Source: Roseovarius aestuarii (GTDB lineage: Bacteria > Pseudomonadota > Alphaproteobacteria > Rhodobacterales > Rhodobacteraceae). Taken from it: 64,000 nt of DNA. This document shows positions 23,359 to 33,057 of this stretch, piece by piece (positions within the stretch are counted from its first letter, which is position 1; the number at the start of each line of letters is the position of its first letter). The translations under genes were made by a program, and so were the position numbers. The notes beneath the pieces were generated by a model that was given only the letters and a program-made list of their open reading frames with translations, searched no databases and had not been told where the DNA came from. The DNA lies in contig JAPWHL010000003.1 of the NCBI GenBank assembly GCA_027214255.1, positions 1 through 64,000 of the forward strand, in the 5' to 3' direction.

Positions 23359-24588
23359 GTGAACCATTTTGCCTCAATGACCACCACGCAAGATAGGGCT
23401 GTGAAAGTTGAGGCGTTCATCACATCTGAGAACGCCAAAAACGCAGTTGCGGTAATCCAAACGCAACTGGCAAATGGCGGCGTTTCCGACATGCACGCAG
23501 GAACATTGGCAACTGCGGCGCGTCTGGTGGGCATGGCACAATTGGGCGACATCGTGATTGCCGAATTGGGGGGAGAAGACCACGCCACCGCCCTTGAAAT
23601 GGTCCGAGATCTGGCCGCCGATGGTGTTCGGGTAATCCTGCTGGGCCAGCAGGACAAGGTCGAAATCTATAAGCAGTTTGTCGCGGCTGGTGCGCGGGAT
23701 TATTTGGCTCTTCCGCTTGGGGATGGGTTTGAGTTGACTGCGGATATTTCGGCCAATGCAACGATCAGCGCGCCGACGGTGGCCAATTCTCGGACCATCG
23801 GCATATGTGGCGTGTCCGGTGGCGTAGGGGCCAGCGTCTTGGCCACAAACCTTGCGGTTGCATATCTTGGTGCTGCGCGGTCCAGAGGAATGGCGCGGGA
23901 TTCCGAGGGCCAGGTTGCCTTGATTGATGCGGATCTCAGATTTGGTTTACTCGCGGTTGACCTGGATACCGATGCGACAGCGGGGTTGCTTGAAGCATTG
24001 CTTGCACCGCAGCGTGTGGATCGGACTTTTATGAATGCCACGATGACGACGCCCCTCAAGGGATTGTCGCTTTATTCTGCTGAGTTAAGCGATTTGGAGC
24101 GCTTGCCTGCCTATGAGGCAGGAATTCCGGATCTGTTGAAAAAGATCAGCGAAGAATATCCGACAGTGATCGTGGATTTTCCCCGCAACTTGATTGCACA
24201 GAATCCTGCATGGCTAAAGGGTTTGGACGAAATGGTTTTCGTCCTTGGGCCAGGATTTGGCTCGGTGCGAACTTGCAGTCGTTTGTTGCATCTCATTGGT
24301 GAACAAGAAGACGGGCCGCGGTTGTCGTTTGTGCTATCGCAAACCCGACGAGATGCGGGGCTTCGCAAGGCCGAGATTGCAAAGGCTCTTGGTCGGGATG
24401 TTGACATCGTGCTTCCTCAGGCGGCATCGGAAATGGCGCGTGCTTCGGTGAAAGGTGAACCGTTGCAAAAACTATCCCCGCGCAGCGCTTACGCCCGCTC
24501 GGTTGGCGATCTGTTGACGCGACTTGAAAACCAGAAACAGCTCCGCTCGGCGTCAAAATCCATTTGGCGCAGAAAGGCGTTCGTCTAA
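23359..24588 (+). CDS. cpaE: CpaE/TadZ-type pilus localisation ATPase
   Basis: 409 residues from the GTG at 23359, which has AGGGAGAG just upstream; the frame extends further back into cpaD but without a ribosome site. Residues about 15-130 are a receiver-like domain without a clear phospho-acceptor. Then comes a MinD/ParA-type ATPase with a deviant Walker A (CGVSGGVGASVLATNLA) and Walker A' region (VALIDADLRFG). TadZ/CpaE proteins position the pilus machine at the pole. The gene is directly upstream of cpaF with a one-base gap, so expression is coupled. Confidence 0.9.
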   Translation: MNHFASMTTTQDRAVKVEAFITSENAKNAVAVIQTQLANGGVSDMHAGTLATAARLVGMAQLGDIVIAELGGEDHATALEMVRDLAADGVRVILLGQQDKVEIYKQFVAAGARDYLALPLGDGFELTADISANATISAPTVANSRTIGICGVSGGVGASVLATNLAVAYLGAARSRGMARDSEGQVALIDADLRFGLLAVDLDTDATAGLLEALLAPQRVDRTFMNATMTTPLKGLSLYSAELSDLERLPAYEAGIPDLLKKISEEYPTVIVDFPRNLIAQNPAWLKGLDEMVFVLGPGFGSVRTCSRLLHLIGEQEDGPRLSFVLSQTRRDAGLRKAEIAKALGRDVDIVLPQAASEMARASVKGEPLQKLSPRSAYARSVGDLLTRLENQKQLRSASKSIWRRKAFV

Positions 24589-24589
24589 G

Positions 24590-26131
24590 ATGTCTGAAAC
24601 GGGAAAACCGCCCTTTGATGCCATGATTCAGCAAGCTGATGAAGCTATCAGGGCGCGACTGGCCTTAATTGCGCGCGAAGGCGGGGAGATCGGACTGCAT
24701 GCTGTCAGCAGTGCGATCGATTGGTTCGAGGCACAAACCGATCAATCTGTACCCCGCGACAAACAGCGTCAGTTGATGGAGGAATTTGCAGATTTTGCTG
24801 CGCCTGAAACAGTGTCCCCGACGGCCTCTCAGGGCAAGGTTAGTCAATCCAGTTACTTACCGGCATTTGCAAAGCGCCTAAATTCATTGAGTCATGAGAT
24901 CATGCCAGACACTTTGGCATTGTTGGACATGCACGCGCTTTCCGAACTGCCAGCTGAGACACAGCACAAATCGATCCGCGACACTGTGTTGAACGTCACA
25001 AGCAAACGCAGACTGGATCTGAACGGGGCCGAAAGCTCTGAGCTTGTCAGTTATGTAATCGACGACATGTTGGGGTTTGGCCCGCTAGAACGTCTGCTGG
25101 CCGACGATGACGTGTCCGACATTATGGTGAATGGTGCACACAGCGTTTACGTCGAGCGCAAAGGGCGGCTGGAACTGACGGACATTGCATTCCGCGACAA
25201 CGTGCATGTCATGAATATCGCCAGCCGAATTGTTTCTTCCGCTGGCCGCCGAGTGGACGAAAGCACTCCGTTGGTGGACGCCCGGTTGCCCGATGGGAGC
25301 CGGATCAATGTGACGATCCCTCCGCTCGCGCTGGACGGGCCAACGATGACCATCCGGAAATTCCCAAAGGATGAGCTAACGCTTGCGGACCTGACCAGCC
25401 GACATGCCATGTCCCCCTATATGGCCGAGTTGTTCAGGATAGCTGCAAAACTGCGCCTGAACATCTTGTTCTCGGGGGGGACAGGTGCGGGCAAGACGAC
25501 GTTACTGAATGCCGTTTCACGCGAAATCCCGATCAACGAGCGGATTGTCACAATCGAAGATGCCGCGGAGTTACGGCTGCAACAGCCGCATGTTGTGCGC
25601 CTTGAAACGCGCCCTCCAACACTTGAGGGTCGTGGCGAAATCACGATGCGGCATCTTTTTCGCAACGCACTGCGGATGCGGCCTGACCGGATTATTATCG
25701 GCGAGGTTCGCAGCGATGAGGCGCTTGATCTACTGCAAGCCATGAACACAGGCCATGATGGATCGATGAGCACGCTTCATGCCAACAATCCGCGCGAAGC
25801 GCTGACGCGGATGGAAAACATGATCGCGATGTCGGGCGTGAACTTGTCTAACGAATTTGTTCGTTACCAGCTGAAAGATGCAATCCACCTTGTTGCTCAG
25901 ATTTCTCGGATGCGTGACGGGGTGCGTCGGGTGACATCTATTTCCGAGGTCGTCGGAATGGAGGGCAACGTCGTCAGCATGCAGGAATTGTTTCGCTTTC
26001 GTCGAAAGCAAGGGCAGGTCGGAACCGAAGTCGACGGGGTCTTCGAAAGCACGAAAACAATGCCGCATTTCGTCGAGCGCGCCAAGGATCACGGCTTGGA
26101 GGGCGCACTGCGGAGCGTGCTGGTCGATTAA
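24590..26131 (+). CDS. cpaF: CpaF/TadA secretion ATPase of the Tad pilus
   Basis: 513 residues from the ATG at 24590. The N-terminal domain (about 130-290) has the TadA pattern [21 protein letters not shown]. The motor domain has Walker [11 protein letters not shown], the Asp box, Walker [20 protein letters not shown] and the His box [19 protein letters not shown]. It is the hexameric ATPase driving both extension and retraction of Flp pili. An N-terminal extension of about 90 residues before the conserved part is normal in alphaproteobacterial CpaF. tadB follows after one base. Confidence 0.95.
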   Translation: MSETGKPPFDAMIQQADEAIRARLALIAREGGEIGLHAVSSAIDWFEAQTDQSVPRDKQRQLMEEFADFAAPETVSPTASQGKVSQSSYLPAFAKRLNSLSHEIMPDTLALLDMHALSELPAETQHKSIRDTVLNVTSKRRLDLNGAESSELVSYVIDDMLGFGPLERLLADDDVSDIMVNGAHSVYVERKGRLELTDIAFRDNVHVMNIASRIVSSAGRRVDESTPLVDARLPDGSRINVTIPPLALDGPTMTIRKFPKDELTLADLTSRHAMSPYMAELFRIAAKLRLNILFSGGTGAGKTTLLNAVSREIPINERIVTIEDAAELRLQQPHVVRLETRPPTLEGRGEITMRHLFRNALRMRPDRIIIGEVRSDEALDLLQAMNTGHDGSMSTLHANNPREALTRMENMIAMSGVNLSNEFVRYQLKDAIHLVAQISRMRDGVRRVTSISEVVGMEGNVVSMQELFRFRRKQGQVGTEVDGVFESTKTMPHFVERAKDHGLEGALRSVLVD

Positions 26132-26132
26132 C

Positions 26133-27104
26133 ATGAATGCCAGCGTCGTATATTTCGTACTTACCCTGTTAATCAGCCTTTGCGTCGGCATGAGCGCTGT
26201 CTTTTTTATGGATCGTAGTCGCCGCATTCGCCGTGCACGTTTGGTGAAACATAGCAAGGACCACCCCGAATACGCGTCGGCGCGCGTGTTGAGGCGTCTG
26301 GAGAAAACACAGGCGGAACAAAAAGACGGTCTGCGTCGGGAAAAGGGCGGCATCATCGGCCTGCTTGAAACCCGACACAGAGAGGCCGGTCTGGAAACGC
26401 CCGTCAGCAGTGCGTTTGTGGCAATGGCGTTGATTGCTGTTTTGACAACTGCTGCGATTTATTGGGCTGACCTGTTTGTTTTTCCTTTGGCCGCCCTTGT
26501 TGGAGTGGGCGCGGGATGGCTGTTGTATAACTCGGGGTATCTCGGTGTACTGCGTGCGCGACGTGTGCGCGCTTTCAACGAGGCGTTGCCTGACTGCTTG
26601 GATATGTTGGCACGAAGTTTACGGGCCGGGCAACCGATCGCGGCGTCGCTTGGCGTGGTGGCCGAACACGCACGTGGGATCGCACAGGAAGAGTTCAAAC
26701 GCTCTTGCGAAGAGTTGAAGCTGGGTGTGCCGTTGACAACTGCACTCAACGGTTTTGCCGCGCGGGTCGGAACCCCAGAGGCGCATTTTGTCGCTATCGC
26801 AACCGGGCTGCAGGTTGAAACGGGGGGCAACCTCGTCGAAACGCTGGAAAACCTTGCTGAGCTCCTGCGTGAACGGCGCAAGTTGCGTAAGAAAGCCGCC
26901 GCCTTATCGGCGGAAATACGGGTCAGTGCGGTTATACTTTCCAGTTTGCCCTTTGTTGTCGGCGTGACGCTGTTTTTCATGAACCCCGGGTATTTGTCGC
27001 CTATGGTCACAGATTTCCGAGGACAGATCATGGCCGCAGCCGGCATTGGCTGTCTTCTCTTGGGCATTGTCAGCATGTTCAGATTGTCGCGTCTCGATGT
27101 TTGA
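26133..27104 (+). CDS. tadB: TadB inner-membrane platform protein
   Basis: 323 residues. Membrane helices lie near the N terminus (about 5-25), at about 90-130 and at the C terminus (about 265-315). The T2SSF domain (about 150-280) contains FNEALPDCLDMLARSLRAGQPIAASL and VGTPEAHFVAIATGLQVETGGNL, the TadB signature. It forms the inner-membrane platform that couples to CpaF. It overlaps tadC by 8 bp, so the two are translationally coupled. Confidence 0.93.
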   Translation: MNASVVYFVLTLLISLCVGMSAVFFMDRSRRIRRARLVKHSKDHPEYASARVLRRLEKTQAEQKDGLRREKGGIIGLLETRHREAGLETPVSSAFVAMALIAVLTTAAIYWADLFVFPLAALVGVGAGWLLYNSGYLGVLRARRVRAFNEALPDCLDMLARSLRAGQPIAASLGVVAEHARGIAQEEFKRSCEELKLGVPLTTALNGFAARVGTPEAHFVAIATGLQVETGGNLVETLENLAELLRERRKLRKKAAALSAEIRVSAVILSSLPFVVGVTLFFMNPGYLSPMVTDFRGQIMAAAGIGCLLLGIVSMFRLSRLDV

Positions 27105-28056
27105 AATTTCGCCTTTTATATTGCCCGTCACCATCGGGGTATTTGCATTCTCTTTGATGTATTTGCTTGTCTTTGTCGTATGGGAAGGCCGCGAACGGAT
27201 GACGCGGTTGCGGCGATGTACTCATAGCCTCCATGATCGCCAAACCGCGAAACAACAGCCTTTCTCCACGAAATTGGCCTCGCAATTTCGCAAGTTTGCA
27301 GGCGGTTCGGTTGAACGGATCTCGATTTTGAAAGGCGAGGAAGCGGGCAATTCCGCAGAGCTTTTGCGTGCCGCAGGCTTTCATAGCCGAGACTCAATTG
27401 TCTTCTATGCGTTTTTAAAACTGGCACTGCCGATCATTGGGTTTTTATTGGGTGTTTTGTGGTTTGCCTTGAATGAAACACATCAGACAAACGTACTGGT
27501 GAAGTTTTGCTGGATTTGTGGAATTGCGTTGCTGCTTTCAAAGTCACCGGATTTTTACCTGACGCAGCGAAAAAATCGACGGTTCAAACAGGTTCGCCGC
27601 GCCTTTCCCGATATGCTGGAGCTGTTGGTGATTGCCAGCGAATCCGGGCTTAGTGCGAACCCTTCTCTTAGTCGCGTGGCGCGCGAAATGCGCGTGTTTT
27701 CACCGGTGCTTGCATTCGAATTACAGCAGCTCGTGATAGAACTCAGCTTTCTACCAAGCCGCACGAAGGCTTGGCAAAACCTAAGCGACCGCTTGCCGCT
27801 GTCGGAGATCATGATTTTCGCAAACGCGCTGATACAGGCCGAGCGTTACGGCACACCTTTTGCCGGGGCAATGCGCACCTTGATGCGGGACGAGCGCGCT
27901 GGGCGGCTGCTGAGAATCGAAGAACAGGCAGGGCGCGCGCCAGCGTTGATGACCGTTCCACTTATTCTTTTCATTATGCCACCGCTGTTCATCGTGCTGG
28001 TCGGACCGGCAGTGTTGAGCATTCTGGATAACATCTTGGATGGTGGTTTCGGATGA
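27097..28056 (+). CDS. tadC: TadC inner-membrane platform protein
   Basis: 319 residues from the ATG at 27097; an upstream in-frame ATG at 27046 lies deep inside tadB and is rejected. Hydrophobic segments occur near the N terminus, at about 110-165 and at the C terminus (LMTVPLILFIMPPLFIVLVGPAVL). The T2SSF domain contains RRAFPDMLELLVIASESGLSAN. TadC pairs with TadB as the pilus platform. The stop overlaps tadE by 4 bp. Confidence 0.92.
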   Translation: MFEISPFILPVTIGVFAFSLMYLLVFVVWEGRERMTRLRRCTHSLHDRQTAKQQPFSTKLASQFRKFAGGSVERISILKGEEAGNSAELLRAAGFHSRDSIVFYAFLKLALPIIGFLLGVLWFALNETHQTNVLVKFCWICGIALLLSKSPDFYLTQRKNRRFKQVRRAFPDMLELLVIASESGLSANPSLSRVAREMRVFSPVLAFELQQLVIELSFLPSRTKAWQNLSDRLPLSEIMIFANALIQAERYGTPFAGAMRTLMRDERAGRLLRIEEQAGRAPALMTVPLILFIMPPLFIVLVGPAVLSILDNILDGGFG

Positions 28057-28475
28057 CACACAAGAAAACGAACATCCTTCAGGATGATGACGGTGCAGTT
28101 GCCGTAGAATTTGTTCTGGTTTTGCCGTTGTTGCTGTCGATGGTTTTTGGGATCATTTGTTTCGGGCAGTATTTTGCCATCGCCAACAGTTTACAACAAC
28201 TCGCAGCAGAGGCCGCGCGCTATTCCGCTCTGGGGATAACCTCGGAGGAACGCGAAGCTTTGGCTCTGTCGTTCGTCGCCAATACCAATGAACGGTTTTC
28301 TTTTCTAGGACCGGACAAGATCACGCCAAGTATTTCCACCCTGTCCGAAGATGTTCCAGACGCAATAGTCGTCTCGCTTTCTTATGACCTGACCGGTTCG
28401 GCCGTTGATGTTGCAAGCGGGTTTCTCGGGTTTGAGTTCGACGTACTCACGCGGAGGAGCTATCTTGCGTATTAA
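28053..28475 (+). CDS. tadE: TadE-like minor pseudopilin
   Basis: 140 residues. The N terminus carries the TadE-like motif DDDGAVAVEFVLVLPLLLSMVFG, an Ala-Val-Glu-Phe class III prepilin signal followed by one hydrophobic helix. The remainder is a small periplasmic domain. TadE pseudopilins are processed by the Tad prepilin peptidase and prime assembly. It overlaps tadC by 4 bp and tadG by 11 bp, so the pseudopilin genes are tightly coupled. Confidence 0.9.
   Translation: MTHKKTNILQDDDGAVAVEFVLVLPLLLSMVFGIICFGQYFAIANSLQQLAAEAARYSALGITSEEREALALSFVANTNERFSFLGPDKITPSISTLSEDVPDAIVVSLSYDLTGSAVDVASGFLGFEFDVLTRRSYLAY
28453..28459 (+). promoter_or_regulatory. Strong Shine-Dalgarno that fixes the TTG start of tadG
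   Basis: GGAGGAG lies inside the 3' end of tadE, five bases before TTG at 28465. It supports a TTG start in preference to the in-frame ATG at 28405, which has no ribosome site and would add 20 unrelated residues. Confidence 0.8.
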
Positions 28476-30252
28476 AACATGCCTTCGCAGGTTCTACGAG
28501 GATGAGCGCGGCGCGGTTGTAATTATCGTGGCGCTTATGATGACGGTGTTTCTGGGCTTCGTGGCGTTGGGAGTCGATCTAAGCTCCCTGTATTTTCATC
28601 AAAAGACGTTACAAACGAGAGCGGATCTGGCGGCAGTCAGTGCGGTAATGAACCTGCATGACCAACCCGAATGGCATGCCCGCACGACAGTGGGCGGCAA
28701 CGGGCTTGATGAGCTTGCCATGACCGGGATCAGCTATTCGCGTTATACGCGCGATGTCGATTTGGCACCTGACGATCGACTGGAAGATAGAGATGTGACC
28801 GATAGCGATGTAAATGCTGCAACGGTGAAACTTGCCGAGGAATCGCCGCTTTATTTCGCCCGAAGTTTTTTATCAAAAGACAGCACATTACTCGGCGCCA
28901 CAGCGACGGCGGCGCAGTTTAATTTGGCGTCGTTCAGTCTGGGATCACGTTTGTTGTCGTTGGATGGCGGGTTGGTGAATGCGCTGCTGAGCGCGGCCAC
29001 GGGCAGCACCATATCCTTGGACGTTCTCGATTACGAAGCATTAGCCGATGCACAGATCGACCTGCTTACGTTTTCGGACGCATTGGCCACACGTGCCGAT
29101 CTGACCGCGCTTACTTACGAGGAGTTGCTGAACAGCAATATCGAACTTCTCGATGTTGCAGGGGCTTTGTTGGATACTGGCGCTGTCACCGAAACAACCG
29201 CTGTTCTGGATACCATTCTAGGGACAGGAAGCAACGCGTCGTTCAGCGCGTCCAAGCTGATCGCGACAGAGGGTGATAACGTTGCAGTACAGCTTGGTGA
29301 TATTTTGCCTAACATCACCGTTTCGGCGCTGGATTTGTTGATGTCGTCTGTCGATATCATCAATGCGGGACGCTTCATCGAAGCAAATGTAAACGCTGAT
29401 ATTGTTGGCGTAATTGAGACCAATCTGGTTCTGGCCGTCGGCGAACATCAGGCGCACTCTGGCTGGATCACACTTGGTGAAGCTGGCGCGACATTGCACA
29501 CGGCACAAATCCGGATGAAGCTTGATTTGAATGTCGATACCGATTTGTTGTCCGGAATCGCCACGACGTTAGATATCGTTTCCGTCGAGCTGCCTGTTTA
29601 CATCGAAATTGCCAGCGCGACGGCCACATTGACCGAAATTGGCTGTGGTGCGTCAGACGATCACGACATGATCGCTACATTCGACACGGGGACTGACCCT
29701 TTGACCGGTGTTACCGGAACGCATGTCGCTGAATTATTCCTTGGGCGGTTTGATGTTCCTGCATTTGAAGATCAGACAACGCCGCTGGATCCAGCAGGTC
29801 TGGAACATGCAAAGCTACTTGGCCTCAATATCGGGATTGGAGGGCTTTCGCTGTTTGGACTGCTTGACCTAAAGGCGGATGTGAAGATCAAGGCACACGC
29901 AGCCATTGGAACCTCGCAGCAAGATCAGACTGTTTTTACGCGCGTCGAAGAAGGCACAACCAAGTCATTCGGTTCGTCGTCTCTGTTAAGCTCGGGTCTC
30001 AGCACGCTTTTGGCGAATGCAGATGTCCGGTTGGATGTCGAAACCGGGATTATTGATCTGGGGCTGATCACGGGCTTACTTTCAACGGTGCTTTCCAGCG
30101 TTCTTTCATTGCTTGATCCGATCCTTACGCTGCTGCTGGGGCCTTTGGATGCGGTGTTGGACAAAGTATTGGACACGCTCGGGATTGGCGTCGGCGAAGC
30201 GGATCTGACCTTACACAAAATTACCTGCGGGCCGGTCATGTTGGTCCGATGA
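28465..30252 (+). CDS. tadG: TadG-like Flp pilus protein with large periplasmic domain
   Basis: 595 residues from TTG at 28465. The N terminus has the TadG motif (FYEDERGAVVIIVALMMTVFLGFVALGVDL), a charged leader followed by one membrane helix, then LYFHQKTLQTRADLAAVSAVM as in TadG. The remaining 530 residues are periplasmic, rich in Leu, Asp, Thr and Ser, with repeated LL(D/G)xLLG patterns. They include two widely spaced Cys, one near residue 393 (IGCGASDD) and one near the C terminus (KITCGPVM). It lacks an obvious von Willebrand A MIDAS motif, unlike many TadG proteins. It probably contributes to pilus anchoring or adhesion. Confidence 0.85.
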   Translation: MRIKTCLRRFYEDERGAVVIIVALMMTVFLGFVALGVDLSSLYFHQKTLQTRADLAAVSAVMNLHDQPEWHARTTVGGNGLDELAMTGISYSRYTRDVDLAPDDRLEDRDVTDSDVNAATVKLAEESPLYFARSFLSKDSTLLGATATAAQFNLASFSLGSRLLSLDGGLVNALLSAATGSTISLDVLDYEALADAQIDLLTFSDALATRADLTALTYEELLNSNIELLDVAGALLDTGAVTETTAVLDTILGTGSNASFSASKLIATEGDNVAVQLGDILPNITVSALDLLMSSVDIINAGRFIEANVNADIVGVIETNLVLAVGEHQAHSGWITLGEAGATLHTAQIRMKLDLNVDTDLLSGIATTLDIVSVELPVYIEIASATATLTEIGCGASDDHDMIATFDTGTDPLTGVTGTHVAELFLGRFDVPAFEDQTTPLDPAGLEHAKLLGLNIGIGGLSLFGLLDLKADVKIKAHAAIGTSQQDQTVFTRVEEGTTKSFGSSSLLSSGLSTLLANADVRLDVETGIIDLGLITGLLSTVLSSVLSLLDPILTLLLGPLDAVLDKVLDTLGIGVGEADLTLHKITCGPVMLVR

Positions 30253-30319
30253 TCCCGCACAACTTTTAGCGCCCAGTTCAGGGCATGTACCTTCCTATAT
30301 AACCCATCGGAGCATCACT

Positions 30320-31126
30320 TTGACATCGTTTCTTACTCCCTTTCGGCTTATTTTGACAATTGCGACTGTACTTAGCCTGTCGGCCTGTGCTGAGCTACCA
30401 TTGCAGGGTTCTGGCTCAAAACCGACGAGTGGGGCTGCGTCGGATACACTTCGCCTTGCGCAGGCAACTGCCAACTCCGGCGATCACGCGACGGCGGTGG
30501 AACTCTTTGAAAAGGCACTGGCCGCCGCTCCGGATTCTGTCGAAGCGCTGCAAGGTGCCGGTGATAGCTATGGCCGAATGGGCCAACAGTTGCGGGCCGA
30601 AACTGTGTTGCTGCGGGCACATGAACTTGCCCCTAGAAACGACGAGGTTCTAACCATCCTTGCACGTGTGTACTTGGCGCAGAACCTTCCTGAGAAGGCT
30701 CTGAAAAACTACGATAAGGCGTTGAATATTAACCGTTCCAATGTTGCGGCCCTGACGGGAAAAGGCGTTGCGCTGGACACGATGTCAGAACACCACAAGG
30801 CACAGAAAGCCTATCTGACCGGGTTAGGAATGTACCCGACGAACTTCGTTTTGAGAAGCAATTATGCCGTGTCGTTGGCTTTGGTTGGGAATAGCGACAA
30901 GGCCATCAGTATTCTTCAAGAACTGGTGCGTGATCCAAACGCCGCGCCCTTTGTTCGCGATAATCTGGCACTTGTTTACGGCCTAGCAGGTCTGGAAAAC
31001 GAGGCCCGTGCAACGCTATCGCTCAATATGGAAGCCAAGGACATAGAGCATAATATCAATATTTACCGGGCGTTTCGACGGATGAAGCAAGAAGGCAAGC
31101 CTATCGGTGCTTTGGTCCTAGCCTGA
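30320..31126 (+). CDS. tadD: TadD-like TPR lipoprotein
   Basis: 268 residues from a TTG start with GGAG eight bases upstream. A lipoprotein signal ends in lipobox LSAC at about residues 20-23. The mature protein is made of tetratricopeptide repeats (ATAVELFEKALAAAPDSVEAL, PEKALKNYDKALNINRSNVAAL, SDKAISILQELVRDPNAAPF). TadD is the pilotin-like TPR lipoprotein of Tad systems and is the last recognised gene of this operon. It is 67 bp after tadG. Two consecutive TTG starts (tadG, tadD) suggest tuned-down translation of the distal genes. Confidence 0.88.
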   Translation: MTSFLTPFRLILTIATVLSLSACAELPLQGSGSKPTSGAASDTLRLAQATANSGDHATAVELFEKALAAAPDSVEALQGAGDSYGRMGQQLRAETVLLRAHELAPRNDEVLTILARVYLAQNLPEKALKNYDKALNINRSNVAALTGKGVALDTMSEHHKAQKAYLTGLGMYPTNFVLRSNYAVSLALVGNSDKAISILQELVRDPNAAPFVRDNLALVYGLAGLENEARATLSLNMEAKDIEHNINIYRAFRRMKQEGKPIGALVLA

Positions 31127-31283
31127 CCCAACCTTGAGGGTTTTACGGCTCTGCGGGATATTGATTGCGAACGCCTTCTGCCGGAGAGGCGGCTTGGGAA
31201 CATCGGATCGGGGCCGTTAAAGCTGCTCAAGCAGAGGAGGCAGGCAGCAAAGTTTGCGGTCTGCCTCAATGGCTGCCTGAGTA

Positions 31284-31319
31284 GCGCCCTGATCCATAGG
31301 CCAAGCTGGATCAGGGCGC
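31284..31319. terminator. Inverted repeat between convergent tadD and LysR genes
   Basis: The perfect 12-bp arms GCGCCCTGATCC (31284-31295) and GGATCAGGGCGC (31308-31319) enclose a 12-base loop between the ends of two convergent genes, as expected of a bidirectional terminator. A clear T-run is missing on both sides, so Rho-independent function is not certain. Confidence 0.5.
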
Positions 31320-31372
31320 CCCCAAAAACGTACGCTCACCCAGGTCGCGCCCTTTCGTCGGGTGGGTTTCGC

Positions 31373-32296
31373 CTACTTATGAGAGACGCTCCAGCCAGTT
31401 TTCTTGCCCAGTTCTGCTGCAAGCATTTGAAGCGTGTTGGTTAGTATGGTTACGGCACGGGTCGGTTGGCGGTTTGGGGTGTGGCACAGCACGGTTGAAA
31501 GCCTGATATTGGGCCGCAAAGGAACCGCTTTGAGCCTTCCGTCATTAAGCTCACGTGTGACGCAGGACGTGGGGAAAATGATGATGCCTTCGCCACGTTG
31601 CGCCATTTCGATCATGCAGGGCAATGAGTCGATTTCCAACAGCGGTTCAAACGGAACCTCGGCCGCCACGAATGCCGCATCCAGCGTCAGGCGGTGAATA
31701 TGTGGGCGCCACGCGGTGATAAGCTTTTTCTGGGACAGGTCCCTGATAGCGATTTCGGTGGCCTCGCCCAGTGTTTCGGCTGTCCCAAGTGCGACCATAT
31801 CCTCTTCGACAAAGGGCGAGGTCACCGCTGGATTATGCTCGTTTGATTTGTACAAAATGGCCATGTCCAGTCGGCCACTTATCAACCACTCGTAGACCGT
31901 GCCGCTGAAAGCCTCGACAATATGCACCGAAATGTTCGGGTAAAGGGCGCGCATGCGATGCAGCAGTGGCGGGACGACGGAAAGGGCATAAGCAGAGGGC
32001 ACCCCAAGATAGACAGCCCCCGCCGGATTATCCTTGTTTGACTGCACGCTTTCCTTGACAGAATTCAGCTCTTTTTGAATGCGCCGTGCGTGTTCTAGCA
32101 ATAATTTTCCGTCTTCTGTGGGTTCAACGCCCCAGCTGTGACGGCGCAACAGCTTTGTGCCAAGACTGTCTTCGAGCGACTTGATCTGACGGCTAAGGGC
32201 GGACTGGGCAATGTTCAGAAATGCCGAAGCTTTCGAGATGTTACCCCATTCAACTATTTGAATAAAATTCAACAGATAGACCAGATTCATCGACAT
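31373..32296 (-). CDS. LysR-type transcriptional regulator
   Basis: 307 residues. The N-terminal winged helix-turn-helix (about 1-62) has the LysR pattern VEWGNISKASAFLNIAQSALSRQIKSLEDSLGTKLL, here written as two overlapping halves of the motif at residues 15-50. The effector domain (about 90-300) contains LGVPSAYALSVVPPLL and DMAILYKSN, as in the CynR/NAC-like branch. It is transcribed away from the sugar-type ABC operon starting at 33058, with 761 bp between them, so it is the likely local regulator. The effector cannot be predicted from sequence. Confidence 0.9.
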   Translation of the reverse strand: MSMNLVYLLNFIQIVEWGNISKASAFLNIAQSALSRQIKSLEDSLGTKLLRRHSWGVEPTEDGKLLLEHARRIQKELNSVKESVQSNKDNPAGAVYLGVPSAYALSVVPPLLHRMRALYPNISVHIVEAFSGTVYEWLISGRLDMAILYKSNEHNPAVTSPFVEEDMVALGTAETLGEATEIAIRDLSQKKLITAWRPHIHRLTLDAAFVAAEVPFEPLLEIDSLPCMIEMAQRGEGIIIFPTSCVTRELNDGRLKAVPLRPNIRLSTVLCHTPNRQPTRAVTILTNTLQMLAAELGKKTGWSVSHK

Positions 32297-33057
32297 GGTG
32301 GTGCCCTTGCTACGCCCCCTGAAAACGGGCGGGTTGATTGGACCTTATGATGGTGTTGGTGTCTCGTCCATGCTGAACTGGCATGGAGAATATCCAAAAT
32401 TAGCATTGGACGCATGGCGCTTGGGTTCCTAGGCTCGGATTTCAGATGAAGGGGAGGACTTGGTTTTTGCCGCTGCGGAGCGTTCCGCGGCAGTGGCGCC
32501 GAGTAGGGAGAGAGAATGGCAATCGCCAGTAAAATTACTGGCCTGGAAGGGACGTTTGCGTCTTTCCGGGCGCGAAGAACTGTGCCCTCGCGCAGCGACC
32601 GGCGGAAAGCCGTCGCCAAGGCCGGCGCAGAAAACAGCCCGTATTTGTCTTGCGCCGGGCGCGGGCGGATCGGGCGTTGTGGCGCGGCCGCGCAATTCGG
32701 CCTGACGCCTGACAGACGCAATCTTTCGCAAAAACAAATGCTCGCGCCGACGCGCGCTGCCAAGCCTGTTGCTGATGGGCCTGTCGCAGCCGGGTCAGAT
32801 GCGGGACGTTCTGGCACTGACTTCGTTCTGAGGCTGATCGCCTCAGGTCGGACCAGCGAAGGCAGGCGGCAGGGGCGTATGTCGGCGCAGGCCACATAGC
32901 AATCAAGTGTTCAACATCAACGGTGCAGTGAGCGGTGAGGAGCTGCCGCAAATCGACGGCCGATACAGTGCCCGAGGTGTAAAAAGCCCCCGCCCTGCAC
33001 GAGCATACCAAAACCAAGACAAACGTGCAGAAGCACATTCAAAAAGTAGGAGACGAC
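32297..33057. other. 761-bp GC-rich region between LysR gene and dehydrogenase
   Basis: This should contain the divergent promoters of the regulator and the ABC operon. Overlapping open frames occur on both strands, mostly because the sequence is GC-rich, and none shows a family motif or a convincing ribosome site. The length is more than regulation needs, so decayed coding sequence is possible. Confidence 0.4.

Noticed and set aside
32258..32272. TTGAAT-AAA-ATTCAA inverted repeat near the LysR start
   Set aside because: It lies inside the LysR coding sequence in an AT-rich helix-coding segment and can be explained by codon content.
32287..32899. Overlapping frames on both strands in the GC-rich gap, considered as transposase remnants
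   Set aside because: No catalytic or insertion-sequence motif, and no terminal inverted repeats or target duplications could be found.
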